From the NCBI GenBank assembly GCA_963795195.1, contig CAWCGU010000006.1, forward strand, positions 1,798,001 through 1,862,000: 64,000 bases of DNA, read 5' to 3'. The translations under genes and the position numbers were made by a program. The DNA is from CAWCGU01 sp963795195 (GTDB taxonomy: Bacteria > Actinomycetota > Thermoleophilia > Solirubrobacterales > 70-9). Of this stretch, positions 22,255 through 30,655 are shown piece after piece. The stretch's first letter is position 1; each line of letters opens with the position of its first letter. The notes under the pieces were generated by a model, which had not been told where the DNA came from, searched no databases, and saw nothing but the letters and a program-made list of their open reading frames with translations.

Positions 22255-23513
22255 CACCCGAGTACCTCGGCGGCTGCCTCCACGACGTGGTCGATCGCGG
22301 CCTCGTCGTGGGCGAGCGATACGAACCAGGCCTCGAACTGGGAGGCCGGCGGGTAGACGCCACGATCGAGCATGTCGTTGCAGAAGCGCGCGTAGGCGTC
22401 GAGGTCGCAGTCGCCGGCTGCGGCGAAGTCGCGGACCGGCTCGGCTGAGAAGAACGGGGTCAGGAGCCCGGGGACGGAACTGACCTGCAGCGGGCGATTC
22501 TCCGCAACGGCGGCGAGCCCCGCGGCGAGCCGCGCGGTCAGCTCACCCAGGCGCTCGTACGCGGCGGCGTCGAGCTGGGCAAGCGTTGCGAGTCCGGCCG
22601 CGACCGCCAGCGGATTGCCGGACAGTGTTCCCGCCTGGTAGACGTCTCCGGCCGGCGCGATTCGCTGCATCAGCTCGCGGCGGCCTCCGTAGGCGGCCGC
22701 CGGCAGCCCGCCGCCGACGATCTTGCCGAGGATCGTCAGGTCCGCGGAGACGCCGTAGAGCTCCTGAGCGCCGCCGCGGGCGACGCGAAACCCGCTGATC
22801 ACCTCATCGAGAACGAGCAGCGCGCCGTTCGCGTCGGCCTGCCCGCGCAGGAACTCCAGAAAGCCCGCTTCGGGAGGGACGACGCCCATGTTGGCCGGCA
22901 CCGGCTCGGCGATGATCGCCGCGAACTCGCCCTCGGCGAGCACCTCCGCGAGCGCCTCACGATCGTTCCACGGCACGATCGCGGTGTCAGCGGCCTGCGC
23001 CGCGGTGACGCCGGGGCTCGCCGGGATCCCCTGCGTGGCCAGCCCTGAACCCGCGTCGGCGAGCAACCCGTCGACGTGGCCGTGGTAGGCACCGGCAAAC
23101 TTGATGATGCGGTCCCGGCCGGTGTGGGCACGGGCGAGCCGGATCGCGCTCATCGAGGCCTCGGTGCCCGAACTGACGAGCCGCAGCATCTCGATCGACT
23201 CGAAGCGCGCGCAGACCTCTTCCGCCAGCGCCGCCTCGCCGGCGGTCGGCGCGCCGAAACTCGTGCCGCGAGCGGCCGCCGCGCTGACGGCATCGAGCAC
23301 GGCGGGGTTCGCGTGCCCGAGGATCAACGGGCCCCAGGAGCCGACGAAGTCCAGGTAGCGGTTCCCATCGACGTCGACGAGTTCACAGCCCTCGCCGCGG
23401 TCGATGAAGATCGGGTGCTCTCGCCCGATCGAGCGCATCGCGCGCACGGGCGAGTTGACACCGCCGGGAAGCACTTGCAGGGCGCGCGCGTACAGGTCGG
23501 CGGAACGAGTCAC
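22254..23513 (-). CDS. hemL: Glutamate-1-semialdehyde 2,1-aminomutase
   Basis: 419 residues from a GTG start (VTRSADLYARALQVLPGGVN). PLP-dependent class III aminotransferase fold with GTEASMSAIRLARAHTGRDR, LVLDEVISGFRVARGG and the Schiff-base lysine in LGKIVGGGLPAAAYGG. It converts glutamate-1-semialdehyde to 5-aminolevulinate in the C5 pathway of heme synthesis. It lies 20 bp after the siroheme-decarboxylase-like gene. hemA is not in the window. A long in-frame extension upstream is not coding in this frame. Confidence 0.95.
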   Translation of the reverse strand: MTRSADLYARALQVLPGGVNSPVRAMRSIGREHPIFIDRGEGCELVDVDGNRYLDFVGSWGPLILGHANPAVLDAVSAAAARGTSFGAPTAGEAALAEEVCARFESIEMLRLVSSGTEASMSAIRLARAHTGRDRIIKFAGAYHGHVDGLLADAGSGLATQGIPASPGVTAAQAADTAIVPWNDREALAEVLAEGEFAAIIAEPVPANMGVVPPEAGFLEFLRGQADANGALLVLDEVISGFRVARGGAQELYGVSADLTILGKIVGGGLPAAAYGGRRELMQRIAPAGDVYQAGTLSGNPLAVAAGLATLAQLDAAAYERLGELTARLAAGLAAVAENRPLQVSSVPGLLTPFFSAEPVRDFAAAGDCDLDAYARFCNDMLDRGVYPPASQFEAWFVSLAHDEAAIDHVVEAAAEVLG

Positions 23514-23533
23514 TGGCTGCGAAAGTCCAGGGA

Positions 23534-24646
23534 CTAGCGACCAGCGGCCGGGGCGTGGGCTTCTTCCCAGGCCGCGTAGTCGTCGGTGAAGTAGTGCAGG
23601 CGGATCTTCTTGAACTCGGTCGAGGAGTAGAGAACCGCTCGGTCCTCCCCGTGAAGGTCGTGCTCGGCGGCGATACCGTCGAGGATCGCGTCGCATTCCT
23701 CCTTGGAGCGGCCGTGGGCCATCGTGAAGACCGAGTACGGCCAGTCCCGGTAGGTCGGGCGCTGGTAGCAATGGGAGACGCCCCGCACCGCCGCCATCTG
23801 GCCACCGACCTCCTGGATCTTCTCGTCGGGCACGCGCCAAACGCCCATGCCGTTGGCCGAAAAGCCGGCGCGGCGGTGATAGAGGATCGCCGCGACCCGG
23901 CGCAGGATCTGGCGATCGACCATCCCGGAGAGGTGTCCAAGGAAGGCCTCTGGGGTCATGCCGACCGCCTCGGCCGCCTCGTCGTAAGGGCGCTCGGTGA
24001 CCTTCATCGGGCCCTGCAGCGCGCGGATCACGGCGATGTCCGTGTCGTCGTAGGGCTGACGCTCGAGCTCGCGCGGCGGCGACGCATCGACTGTCGCGGC
24101 GAGCGCCTCCGTGCCCTTCTCCATCTCCAGGTTCATGTTGATTTTGAAGAGCGTCAGTGTCGGCAGTTGCCGGATCGACTCGGCGGCGGTTAGGCGCTGA
24201 AGAACCTCCAGCGTTCCCTGGAGTCCAAGCTCCGACTCGGGCGGCGTCGCGATCGTGAACCAGAGGTTGAACTCGTGGGTGCGCAGGTAGTTGTGCGAGA
24301 CGCCGGGGTGCGAGTTGATGATCTCCGCCGCCCGGTGCGGGTACTCGCTGTCGACCTTGGCGGCGACCAGCATCGAGGCGTAGCCGAGCGCCCGTGTGTC
24401 GAAGATCGGCGTCAGCTCGCGGATGATGCGCCCGTCGAGCAGCCGCTGCGTGCGGCTCATCGTCTCCTCGAGGGGCAGCTCCGCGAGCTTGGTGATCACG
24501 GCGAACGGTTCGCGGTCGAGCGGGAAGCGCGACTGCAGCAGGTTCATCAGCCGCTTGTCGGTGTCGTCGAGCGGGATCGCCGCCCCGTCGGCGCGTGAGC
24601 GCGCCTTCGACTGCGGTGCGCGCACGACGGACTCCTCTACAGCCAC
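23534..24646 (-). CDS. Siroheme decarboxylase-like AhbA-AhbB fusion (Lrp/AsnC-type fold)
   Basis: 370 residues made of two related halves. Each half has a winged-helix start (DDTDKRLMNLLQSRFPLDRE at about 27; DDTDIAVIRALQGPMKVTER at about 200) followed by a ferredoxin-like ligand domain (YASMLVAAKVDSEYPHRAAE; GMGVWRVPDEKIQEVG and SVFTMAHGRSKEEC). This is the layout of AhbA/AhbB (NirDL-like) siroheme decarboxylases, fused. Those enzymes turn siroheme into didecarboxysiroheme for alternative heme or heme d1. Overlaps hemB by 10 bp and precedes hemL, so a tetrapyrrole role is firm; decarboxylase versus heme-responsive regulator is not settled. Confidence 0.82.
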   Translation of the reverse strand: MAVEESVVRAPQSKARSRADGAAIPLDDTDKRLMNLLQSRFPLDREPFAVITKLAELPLEETMSRTQRLLDGRIIRELTPIFDTRALGYASMLVAAKVDSEYPHRAAEIINSHPGVSHNYLRTHEFNLWFTIATPPESELGLQGTLEVLQRLTAAESIRQLPTLTLFKINMNLEMEKGTEALAATVDASPPRELERQPYDDTDIAVIRALQGPMKVTERPYDEAAEAVGMTPEAFLGHLSGMVDRQILRRVAAILYHRRAGFSANGMGVWRVPDEKIQEVGGQMAAVRGVSHCYQRPTYRDWPYSVFTMAHGRSKEECDAILDGIAAEHDLHGEDRAVLYSSTEFKKIRLHYFTDDYAAWEEAHAPAAGR

Positions 24647-25605
24647 GCTGCCGCCTCCTTGGCGTAGTAGGTGACGATCGCGTCCGCTCCGGCACGGCGG
24701 ATCGCGATCAGCGACTCTAGCGCCGCCGCGCGCTCGTCGACCCAGCCACGCTCGGCGGCGGCCTTCAGCATCGAGTACTCGCCGGAGACCTGGTACGCCG
24801 CAACTGGGGCCTCCGTCTGCTCGCGCACGCGCCGGATCACGTCGAGGTAGGGGCCCGCCGGCTTGACCATGACGGCGTCCGCGCCCTCCTCGAGATCGAG
24901 GTGAACCTCGCGCAGCGCTTCGCGGACGTTGGCTGGATCCATCTGGTATCCCCGGCGATCGCCGAATTCGGGGATCGACTCGGCCGCCTCGCGGAAGGGC
25001 CCGTAGAAGGCGGATGCGTACTTGGCCGAGTAGGCGAGGATGCCGACATCGGGATGGCCCTCCTCGTCCAACTGGGCGCGGATCATCCCGATCCGCCCAT
25101 CCATCATGTCGGAGGGGGCGACGACATCCGCGCCCGCCTCGGCGTGGGATACGGCGGTCTTGGCGAGCAGCTCGATGGTGATGTCGTTGTCAACCTCGCC
25201 GTCGCGGATGAAGCCGCAGTGGCCGTGGTCGGTGTATTCGCAGAGGCAGACATCCGTGATCACCAGCAGATCCGGGTGGGTCTCCTTGAGCGCGCGCACC
25301 GCCATCTGCACCACGCCCTCGTTGTCGTAGGCGCCGCTGCCGGCTTCGTCCTTGGCCGCGGGGACCCCGAAGAGAATCACCGCGGGAACACCTGCGGCCC
25401 GGATCTCGGTCGCTTCCGCCACCAGCTCGGTGATGGAGAACCGCTCGATGCCGGGCATCGACTCAACCGGCTGGCGGATGTCCTCCCCGGCAACCACGAA
25501 CATCGGCTGGATCAGATGCGCGGGCGAGAGCTCGGTTTCGCGGATCAGCCCGCGCAGGGCCTGGTTTCGGCGCATGCGGCGCATGCGCGTGGCGGGAAAG
25601 CTCAC
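24637..25605 (-). CDS. hemB: Delta-aminolevulinic acid dehydratase (porphobilinogen synthase)
   Basis: 322 residues, GTG start. Metal site DVCLCEYTDHGHCG carries the cysteines of the zinc-type enzyme; Schiff-base lysines are in AYSAKYASAFYGPFR and VMVKPAGPYLDV; YQVSGEYSML follows. It joins two 5-aminolevulinate molecules into porphobilinogen. First gene of the heme/menaquinone/bc-complex run, which continues collinearly down to 17849. Confidence 0.97.
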   Translation of the reverse strand: MSFPATRMRRMRRNQALRGLIRETELSPAHLIQPMFVVAGEDIRQPVESMPGIERFSITELVAEATEIRAAGVPAVILFGVPAAKDEAGSGAYDNEGVVQMAVRALKETHPDLLVITDVCLCEYTDHGHCGFIRDGEVDNDITIELLAKTAVSHAEAGADVVAPSDMMDGRIGMIRAQLDEEGHPDVGILAYSAKYASAFYGPFREAAESIPEFGDRRGYQMDPANVREALREVHLDLEEGADAVMVKPAGPYLDVIRRVREQTEAPVAAYQVSGEYSMLKAAAERGWVDERAAALESLIAIRRAGADAIVTYYAKEAAAWL

Positions 25606-25629
25606 GAATCGAATTCTACGGAGCCGCTG

Positions 25630-26976
25630 CTAAGCAAGCCTGCGCAACGCAACCCTGGCAAGAAGTCCCCAGCCCGCGACGATCGCCGCGAGATGCCCGA
25701 CAGCGACGGCGACGCTGGGCCCCGACTGCTCGAGCGCACCCGAGATCGCGTCCAGTGCCGGGTCGAACGGGAACAGCGAGCGCACGGTCTCGACGATGTC
25801 GAACAGGGTCGGGCTGACCGCGCCCGACGGGATCAGCGAGAGGAAGGCGATCGGCAGGGAGATCATGAAGGCGAGCAGCGAGCTGGCGCGGACGTCTCCG
25901 GCACCCGCGCCAATCGCGGCTCCGAAGGCGGCGAAGCCCGCCCCTCCGGCGACAATCGCGACCAGCCAGAGCGGAAAGCGCTCCCACTGCAAGGACACGA
26001 ACAGTTCGAGCCCGGCCAGCATCAGTACCGTCACCCCGAGCGAGACGACGATCCCCAAAATCAGCTTCTCTGCGAGCAGCGCCCAGCGCCCCACGAGGCC
26101 GCGGCTGAGCCGGGCGAAGACATTCTCCTCTCGCTCCAGCGCCAGCGACCCCGCGACGAGCAGGACGGTGACGAACATCAGCGTCACCGTCGCCGAGATC
26201 GCGATCGCGAAGGAGTCCAAGGACGGTGCGTCGCCTTCGACGACCTGCGTGTCGACCTCAATCGGCTCCGCGATCGCGCCGAGCAGCGGGATCGCGAGCC
26301 CGAGGTTGTCGCGGGCGAGGCCTGCAAACTCGATCACCCGCTCGAGATCGCGCGACGCCTCAGGGTCGTCCACCTTCCCCCGCACCTCCCCGAGATCGGT
26401 GCCGGCGTTCTCGAGCCCGAGGATCTCGATCGACCGGCCGAACAGGTTGAAGGTGCCGCCCTCCAGGAGCAGTTCGAGGTAGGTCGCGCCCTGCCGGGAG
26501 ATTTGCTGAGCGACCAGCAGGTTGGCCTCGGTGACCAGCGAGTTGATCCGGTCCTCCACGAGCTGCGCCTTGATCGGGTCGTCCTCGTTGACGAGCACCT
26601 CGACGACCGGCTGCTCGGGGCGCAGTGCCGCAAGCGAGCGCAGCTTGTCGATCAGGTCGGGCGGCAAGATCAAGGCCGCCAGGACCTCACCGTCCGCGAC
26701 GAGGTCCTCGGCCTCCGCGCGGCTCGACACCTCGATGCACTCAACCCGCTGGCAGAGCTCCTCCTTGGCGATTCCCTTGTCGAAGTCGCCGTCGCCGATA
26801 CCGATCTGCTGCGCCTCGGGCACCTGATTGAGGAAGGCCACCCGCGGCTTCTCGGGGCTGCGCGAGAGTGCGAAGCCGATCAGGACGGCGATCACGATCG
26901 GGTAGATGATCAGCAGGCCCGTGACCAGCGGCGAGCGCCGCATGATCTGCAGGTCCTTGAGCAGCAGCCAGCGCAT
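25630..26976 (-). CDS. ABC-2 type exporter permease
   Basis: 448 residues. One N-terminal helix (LVTGLLIIYPIVIAVLIGFA), an extended extracytoplasmic region of about 210 residues, then five to six C-terminal helices (VTLMFVTVLLVAGSLALERE, LGVTVLMLAGLELF, ...). This is the ABC-2/YhgE-like permease layout, exporting an unidentified substrate. The ATPase gene 6 bp upstream is its partner. A ...SLALEREENVFARLSRG segment is the typical coupling loop. Confidence 0.87.
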   Translation of the reverse strand: MRWLLLKDLQIMRRSPLVTGLLIIYPIVIAVLIGFALSRSPEKPRVAFLNQVPEAQQIGIGDGDFDKGIAKEELCQRVECIEVSSRAEAEDLVADGEVLAALILPPDLIDKLRSLAALRPEQPVVEVLVNEDDPIKAQLVEDRINSLVTEANLLVAQQISRQGATYLELLLEGGTFNLFGRSIEILGLENAGTDLGEVRGKVDDPEASRDLERVIEFAGLARDNLGLAIPLLGAIAEPIEVDTQVVEGDAPSLDSFAIAISATVTLMFVTVLLVAGSLALEREENVFARLSRGLVGRWALLAEKLILGIVVSLGVTVLMLAGLELFVSLQWERFPLWLVAIVAGGAGFAAFGAAIGAGAGDVRASSLLAFMISLPIAFLSLIPSGAVSPTLFDIVETVRSLFPFDPALDAISGALEQSGPSVAVAVGHLAAIVAGWGLLARVALRRLA

Positions 26977-26981
26977 CGGGC

Positions 26982-27716
26982 TCAGTGGCCTCGCTCGTGG
27001 AGAAAGGCGACGAAGGCCTCCTCGAAGTCGCGGGCGCCGGACTCGGGCACGGCCGCGTGCAGGTCCGCGGGGGAACCGTTGAAGACAGCCTCGCCGTCGG
27101 CCAGCACGATCAGGCGCTCGCCGTAACGCTCGGCTTCGGGGAGGTAGTGGGTCGTGAAGATGACCGTCGTTCCGGACCCGGCCAGCTCGAGCACAAACTC
27201 CCAGAGCCGCTGGCGCTGCCCCGGGTCGAGGCCGGCGCTCGGCTCGTCGAGCAACAGCACCGATGGACGGGCGAGCAGGCCGATGGCGACGTTGACGCGC
27301 TGCTGTGTTCCCCCCGAGAGCGTGCCTACAGCGTCGTGGCGGCGCTCGGCCAGGGCTGAGCGATCGAGCAACTCGTCAACCGCCGCATCGACGTCCGCGA
27401 CCCGTTCGAGCCGGGCGAAGAGGCGCAGGTTCTCCTCGACGGTGAGGCGCCGGTAGACGGCGGCGAGCTGCGGAACCCAGCCGATCTTGCCGTCTGGGCA
27501 CTCGACGCTGCCCCGGTCCGGTTGCGTCGTCCCGGCGATGATCGAGAGCAGCGTCGTCTTGCCGGCTCCGTTGGGGCCGATCACGCCCAGCAGCTCCCCG
27601 GGCGCGGCCTCGAGGTCGACGCCGCCCAGCGCGACTCGCTCGCCGAATCGCTTGACGAGGTCGCGGGCGCTGATCGCAGCATCGCCGCTGCGGTTGTTGT
27701 TCTGCAGGCTTGCCAT
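26982..27716 (-). CDS. ABC exporter ATP-binding protein
   Basis: 244 residues with Walker A GPNGAGKTT, Q-loop in WVPQLAAVYRRLTVEENL, signature LSGGTQQR, Walker B VLLLDEPSAGLD and the H-switch FTTHYLPEAE. It powers the ABC-2 permease encoded next. The signature has Thr-Gln instead of the commoner Gln-Lys/Arg at SGG-xx, which is tolerated. The start region is divergent from and slightly overlaps the YmdB-type gene's upstream region. Confidence 0.93.
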   Translation of the reverse strand: MASLQNNNRSGDAAISARDLVKRFGERVALGGVDLEAAPGELLGVIGPNGAGKTTLLSIIAGTTQPDRGSVECPDGKIGWVPQLAAVYRRLTVEENLRLFARLERVADVDAAVDELLDRSALAERRHDAVGTLSGGTQQRVNVAIGLLARPSVLLLDEPSAGLDPGQRQRLWEFVLELAGSGTTVIFTTHYLPEAERYGERLIVLADGEAVFNGSPADLHAAVPESGARDFEEAFVAFLHERGH

Positions 27717-27745
27717 CAGCGCAAGACTACGATCCGGTCGAGGTG

Positions 27746-28522
27746 GTGAGGCTGTTGTTCATCGGTGACGTGGTCGGCAGGCCCGGGCGAGACGGCCTGG
27801 CCGCGGTGATGCCGGAGCTTCGCGAGCGCCACCAGCCAGACCTGGTGATCGTCAATGGCGAGAACTCCGCCGGAGGGCTCGGAATCACGGAGAAGACCGC
27901 GAACAGCATCTTCGATGCGGGGGCCAATGTGATCACCACCGGCAACCACGTCTACCGCCATCGCGACGCCTACGCCTACCTCGACTCCACCGACAAGGTG
28001 ATCCGGCCCGCCAACTATCCGCACGCCAATCCCGGCAAGGGCCACACGATCGTCGAGGCGGCGGGCAAGCGGATCGGGATCATCAACCTCAGCGGCGCGA
28101 TCGGTCTGCGGGTCGGCCGCTCCCCGTTCGCCGAGGTCGATTCGCTGCTGGACCGCATCGCCGACGACGCGGACGCCTGGCTCGTCGACTTCCACGCCGA
28201 GGTGACCAGCGAAAAGGTGGCGATGGGATGGCACCTGGACGGCCGCGTCGCCGCGGTCGTGGGGACCCACACACACGTGCCGACCGCGGACGGGCGCGTG
28301 CTCCCGGGCGGCACCGCGTTCATCTCCGACGTGGGCATGACCGGCGCTCGAGATAGCGTCCTCGGCGTCAAGAAGGAGCAGGCTCTCGAGGGATTCCGCA
28401 CCCAGATGCCGGTGCGTTTCGAAACCTCCGACGAGAACGTCTGGGTTATGGGTGCTGCGGTTGCGGTTCGCGACGACGGGCTGGCGGAGTCGTTCGAGCA
28501 GATTCTGGTTCCGGCGCAGTAG
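27746..28522 (+). CDS. YmdB/TIGR00282-type metallophosphoesterase
   Basis: 258 residues from GTG (VRLLFIGDVVGRPGRDGLAA) with CGAGG just upstream. Metal-binding motifs GDVVG, NGENSAGG, GNHVYRH and GTHTHVPTAD are those of the YmdB family, di-iron phosphoesterases shown in Bacillus to hydrolyse 2',3'-cyclic nucleotides/cAMP. In many bacteria the gene is linked to rny (RNase Y), which is not seen here. Its 3' end overlaps the convergent membrane protein gene by 77 bp. Confidence 0.93.
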   Translation: MRLLFIGDVVGRPGRDGLAAVMPELRERHQPDLVIVNGENSAGGLGITEKTANSIFDAGANVITTGNHVYRHRDAYAYLDSTDKVIRPANYPHANPGKGHTIVEAAGKRIGIINLSGAIGLRVGRSPFAEVDSLLDRIADDADAWLVDFHAEVTSEKVAMGWHLDGRVAAVVGTHTHVPTADGRVLPGGTAFISDVGMTGARDSVLGVKKEQALEGFRTQMPVRFETSDENVWVMGAAVAVRDDGLAESFEQILVPAQ

Positions 28523-30179
28523 CAATCCCGACCAGCAGCAGCGGGAAGAACCAGACGATGTAGAGGTAGAACCAGTGGTCGGCCGTGAACTGGACGGCGA
28601 TCAGCATCGCCGCCGCGAGGGCCGCCACCTGAGGAATCGTGCGTTCCCGCGGGATGAAGGCAAGCAGGATGCCGAGGCCGACGGTTGCGATGCGAATCGC
28701 GGTCTGCAGCCAGCCAAGGTCCGTTTGACCCCAAAGGCTGAACGGCGACGTGCGGTCGATCTGGCTGGCGACGGTGCGGTCATAGAAGCCGCCGAGTCCA
28801 GAGTCGAACAGGGGCCAGAGGAGGAAGAGCGCTGCTGCCACGGCGAGGGAGGCGCCGAAAATCACGAATTTACGCAGCCAGTCGCGGTCCAGCGATCTGC
28901 CCACGGCAAGGCCACGGGTGCCGACCGCGAACAGCGGCGCCAGCACGAGCGGGATGAATTTCGTCAGCGCCGCCGCCGCCAGCAGCAGCCCACGAGCCGC
29001 AGGGCGGGCGAAAAAGACCAGCGACCAGACGAGCAGTGCGGCCACCAGTGAATCGTTGGAGTTCGACTGAAGGGCATAGGCGCTGTAGGGATAGGCGAGC
29101 CAGGCAAAGGCGAGCAGGACGCCCAGGCTGAGGCCGGCCTGTCCGTCACGCAGCCGGCGGCCGAGGGCGAACAGGCCCGTAACCGTCGCCAGATCGAAGA
29201 AGATCGAGGCTGCGTGGGCGGCCGGCAGCTGGTCCCACTCCCCGCTCCAGGGCATGATCAGCTCGAAGGGGACGTAGAAGAAGTAGTTGACCGGCCCGTA
29301 GGTGTCACCGAATCCGTTGTCGTCGGGAAAGGTCCTCTCGCCCCACATGGCCTGGCCGTTGAGCAGGTGATCTGCGCCGATCACACCGGCGTAGCCGACG
29401 TCGATCACGCCCGAGTCGACGATGTTGATCGCCACCCTGAAGGCAATCAGGAAGATTGCTGCGATCGCCATCCACTCCGCGGAGAGGGTCGGCGTCAGGC
29501 CGCGGCCCGGACCTCGGAAGCCGATCCAGATGGCGCGGGCGAACAGGTAAGCGAGCACCGGATAGACGAGCGGCACAGAGACACCAATCTCGCCGTGGTT
29601 GAAGTAGATCTGTGAAATCGAGAAGGCGAGCAGCACGGCGAGGTCCAGGTGCGCCGCACGCCAGAGCCGCCTGAAGTCCAGGAGACAGAGCAGGAAGAGC
29701 AGGCAGAGCGGGATCCAGACGTAGGGCGCGTTCAGCGTGTGGCCGAACGAGCCCTCGTAGCCACGCGCCATCTGCCACTCGACCTGGTGGCCAGTCCAGG
29801 ACTCGCGGACCTCACCGGTCGCGTCGTCGATCAGCACCTGTACGACCTCGTCCTTGCCGGCGCGGAAGCCAACCTGCCATGTGTCGGGCGGCTTCGCCTG
29901 GGCGACCGCGTCGAGCTTGCCGCGATGCGCCTCCTCGGCCTCGAGCACATTGATGTCGTCGCGGGCGATGTGAATCGCCTCGTCGGCCGTCAGGGTGAGG
30001 GCCTCCGTCCCTCCGTCCTTCGGTTTGGTCGCGGCTGGGTTGGTCGACCCGGCCTGTGAGCTCTCGGAGGAGAGATCAGCGGGGAGGTTGCCGGACTGGG
30101 CGGCGGCCGGCGCGGGGAGGGCGAAGGCCAGAACTGCAACCGTGATCAGCGCCGGCAGCGTGCGCAGGCGCAGCCTCAT
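28446..30179 (-). CDS. Polytopic membrane protein, glycosyltransferase-family-87-like
   Basis: 577 residues: signal peptide (to AAAQS), a roughly 120-residue soluble region with PepSY-like repeats (ADEAIHIARDDINVLEAEEA, VGFRAGKDEVVQVLIDDATG), then about ten helices. GDTYGPVNYFFYVPFE after an extracytoplasmic loop and LTKFIPLVLAPLFAVG resemble the DPxxY/aspartate loop and the conserved KxxP region of GT-C mannosyltransferases that use polyprenyl-phosphate sugars. Operon with a GtrA-like flippase and a phosphodiesterase, which suggests envelope glycan modification. Exact sugar unknown. Confidence 0.75.
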   Translation of the reverse strand: MRLRLRTLPALITVAVLAFALPAPAAAQSGNLPADLSSESSQAGSTNPAATKPKDGGTEALTLTADEAIHIARDDINVLEAEEAHRGKLDAVAQAKPPDTWQVGFRAGKDEVVQVLIDDATGEVRESWTGHQVEWQMARGYEGSFGHTLNAPYVWIPLCLLFLLCLLDFRRLWRAAHLDLAVLLAFSISQIYFNHGEIGVSVPLVYPVLAYLFARAIWIGFRGPGRGLTPTLSAEWMAIAAIFLIAFRVAINIVDSGVIDVGYAGVIGADHLLNGQAMWGERTFPDDNGFGDTYGPVNYFFYVPFELIMPWSGEWDQLPAAHAASIFFDLATVTGLFALGRRLRDGQAGLSLGVLLAFAWLAYPYSAYALQSNSNDSLVAALLVWSLVFFARPAARGLLLAAAALTKFIPLVLAPLFAVGTRGLAVGRSLDRDWLRKFVIFGASLAVAAALFLLWPLFDSGLGGFYDRTVASQIDRTSPFSLWGQTDLGWLQTAIRIATVGLGILLAFIPRERTIPQVAALAAAMLIAVQFTADHWFYLYIVWFFPLLLVGIATAPEPESARTTPPARRREPQPQHP

Positions 30180-30655
30180 CGCCCATTCGAATCGTCGAAC
30201 GTCCAGAGCTTGTTGCCGACGAAGTTGACCGGTGTCGCCGCGGCGACCGCGATCGCCTGCGAGGGGACCTCGGCGAGCTCGATCCAGGAGACGAGCGCTT
30301 CGAGGATCAGCAGGTTGACGCCGAGTGCGGCGACGCTGACCGTCAGAAATCGCAATGCCTGAAACCCGGCATGACCCTCGGCCGCATCGAAAGTCCAGTG
30401 CCGGTTCCAGAGGAAGTTGTTGGTGACCGCAACGCCGAACGCGCCCACCGCGGCGAGCAGGTGGTGGACGTCGAAAGCCTGGCTGAGCACTGTGAACGCG
30501 AGCAGGTTGATCACGTAGCCGCTGGCGCCGACGACGCCGAATTTGAAGAGCTGCAGCCAGTTCTGCGGCTTGCTGGTGCCAGCGCGAATCCGTCGCAGGA
30601 CGTCCCAGGTGCGTTCCGCCGCGCGCGAGGTCGTGGTCGTCGCCGTGTCGGTCAT
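30176..30655 (-). CDS. GtrA-like membrane protein
   Basis: 159 residues from MTDTATTTTSRAAERTWDVL, four helices with the family signature QLFKFGVVGASGYVINLLAF, FLWNRHWTF and NFVGNKLWTF. GtrA proteins are thought to flip polyprenyl-phosphate-linked sugars. The start overlaps the upstream phosphodiesterase stop and its own stop overlaps the next start by 4 bp, so the three genes form a translationally coupled set. Confidence 0.9.
   Translation of the reverse strand: MTDTATTTTSRAAERTWDVLRRIRAGTSKPQNWLQLFKFGVVGASGYVINLLAFTVLSQAFDVHHLLAAVGAFGVAVTNNFLWNRHWTFDAAEGHAGFQALRFLTVSVAALGVNLLILEALVSWIELAEVPSQAIAVAAATPVNFVGNKLWTFDDSNGR

Noticed and set aside
24901..27126. Plus-strand open frame of 741 codons over hemB and the ABC permease
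   Set aside because: Frame is open only because of high GC; the minus strand carries two recognisable genes with all motifs.
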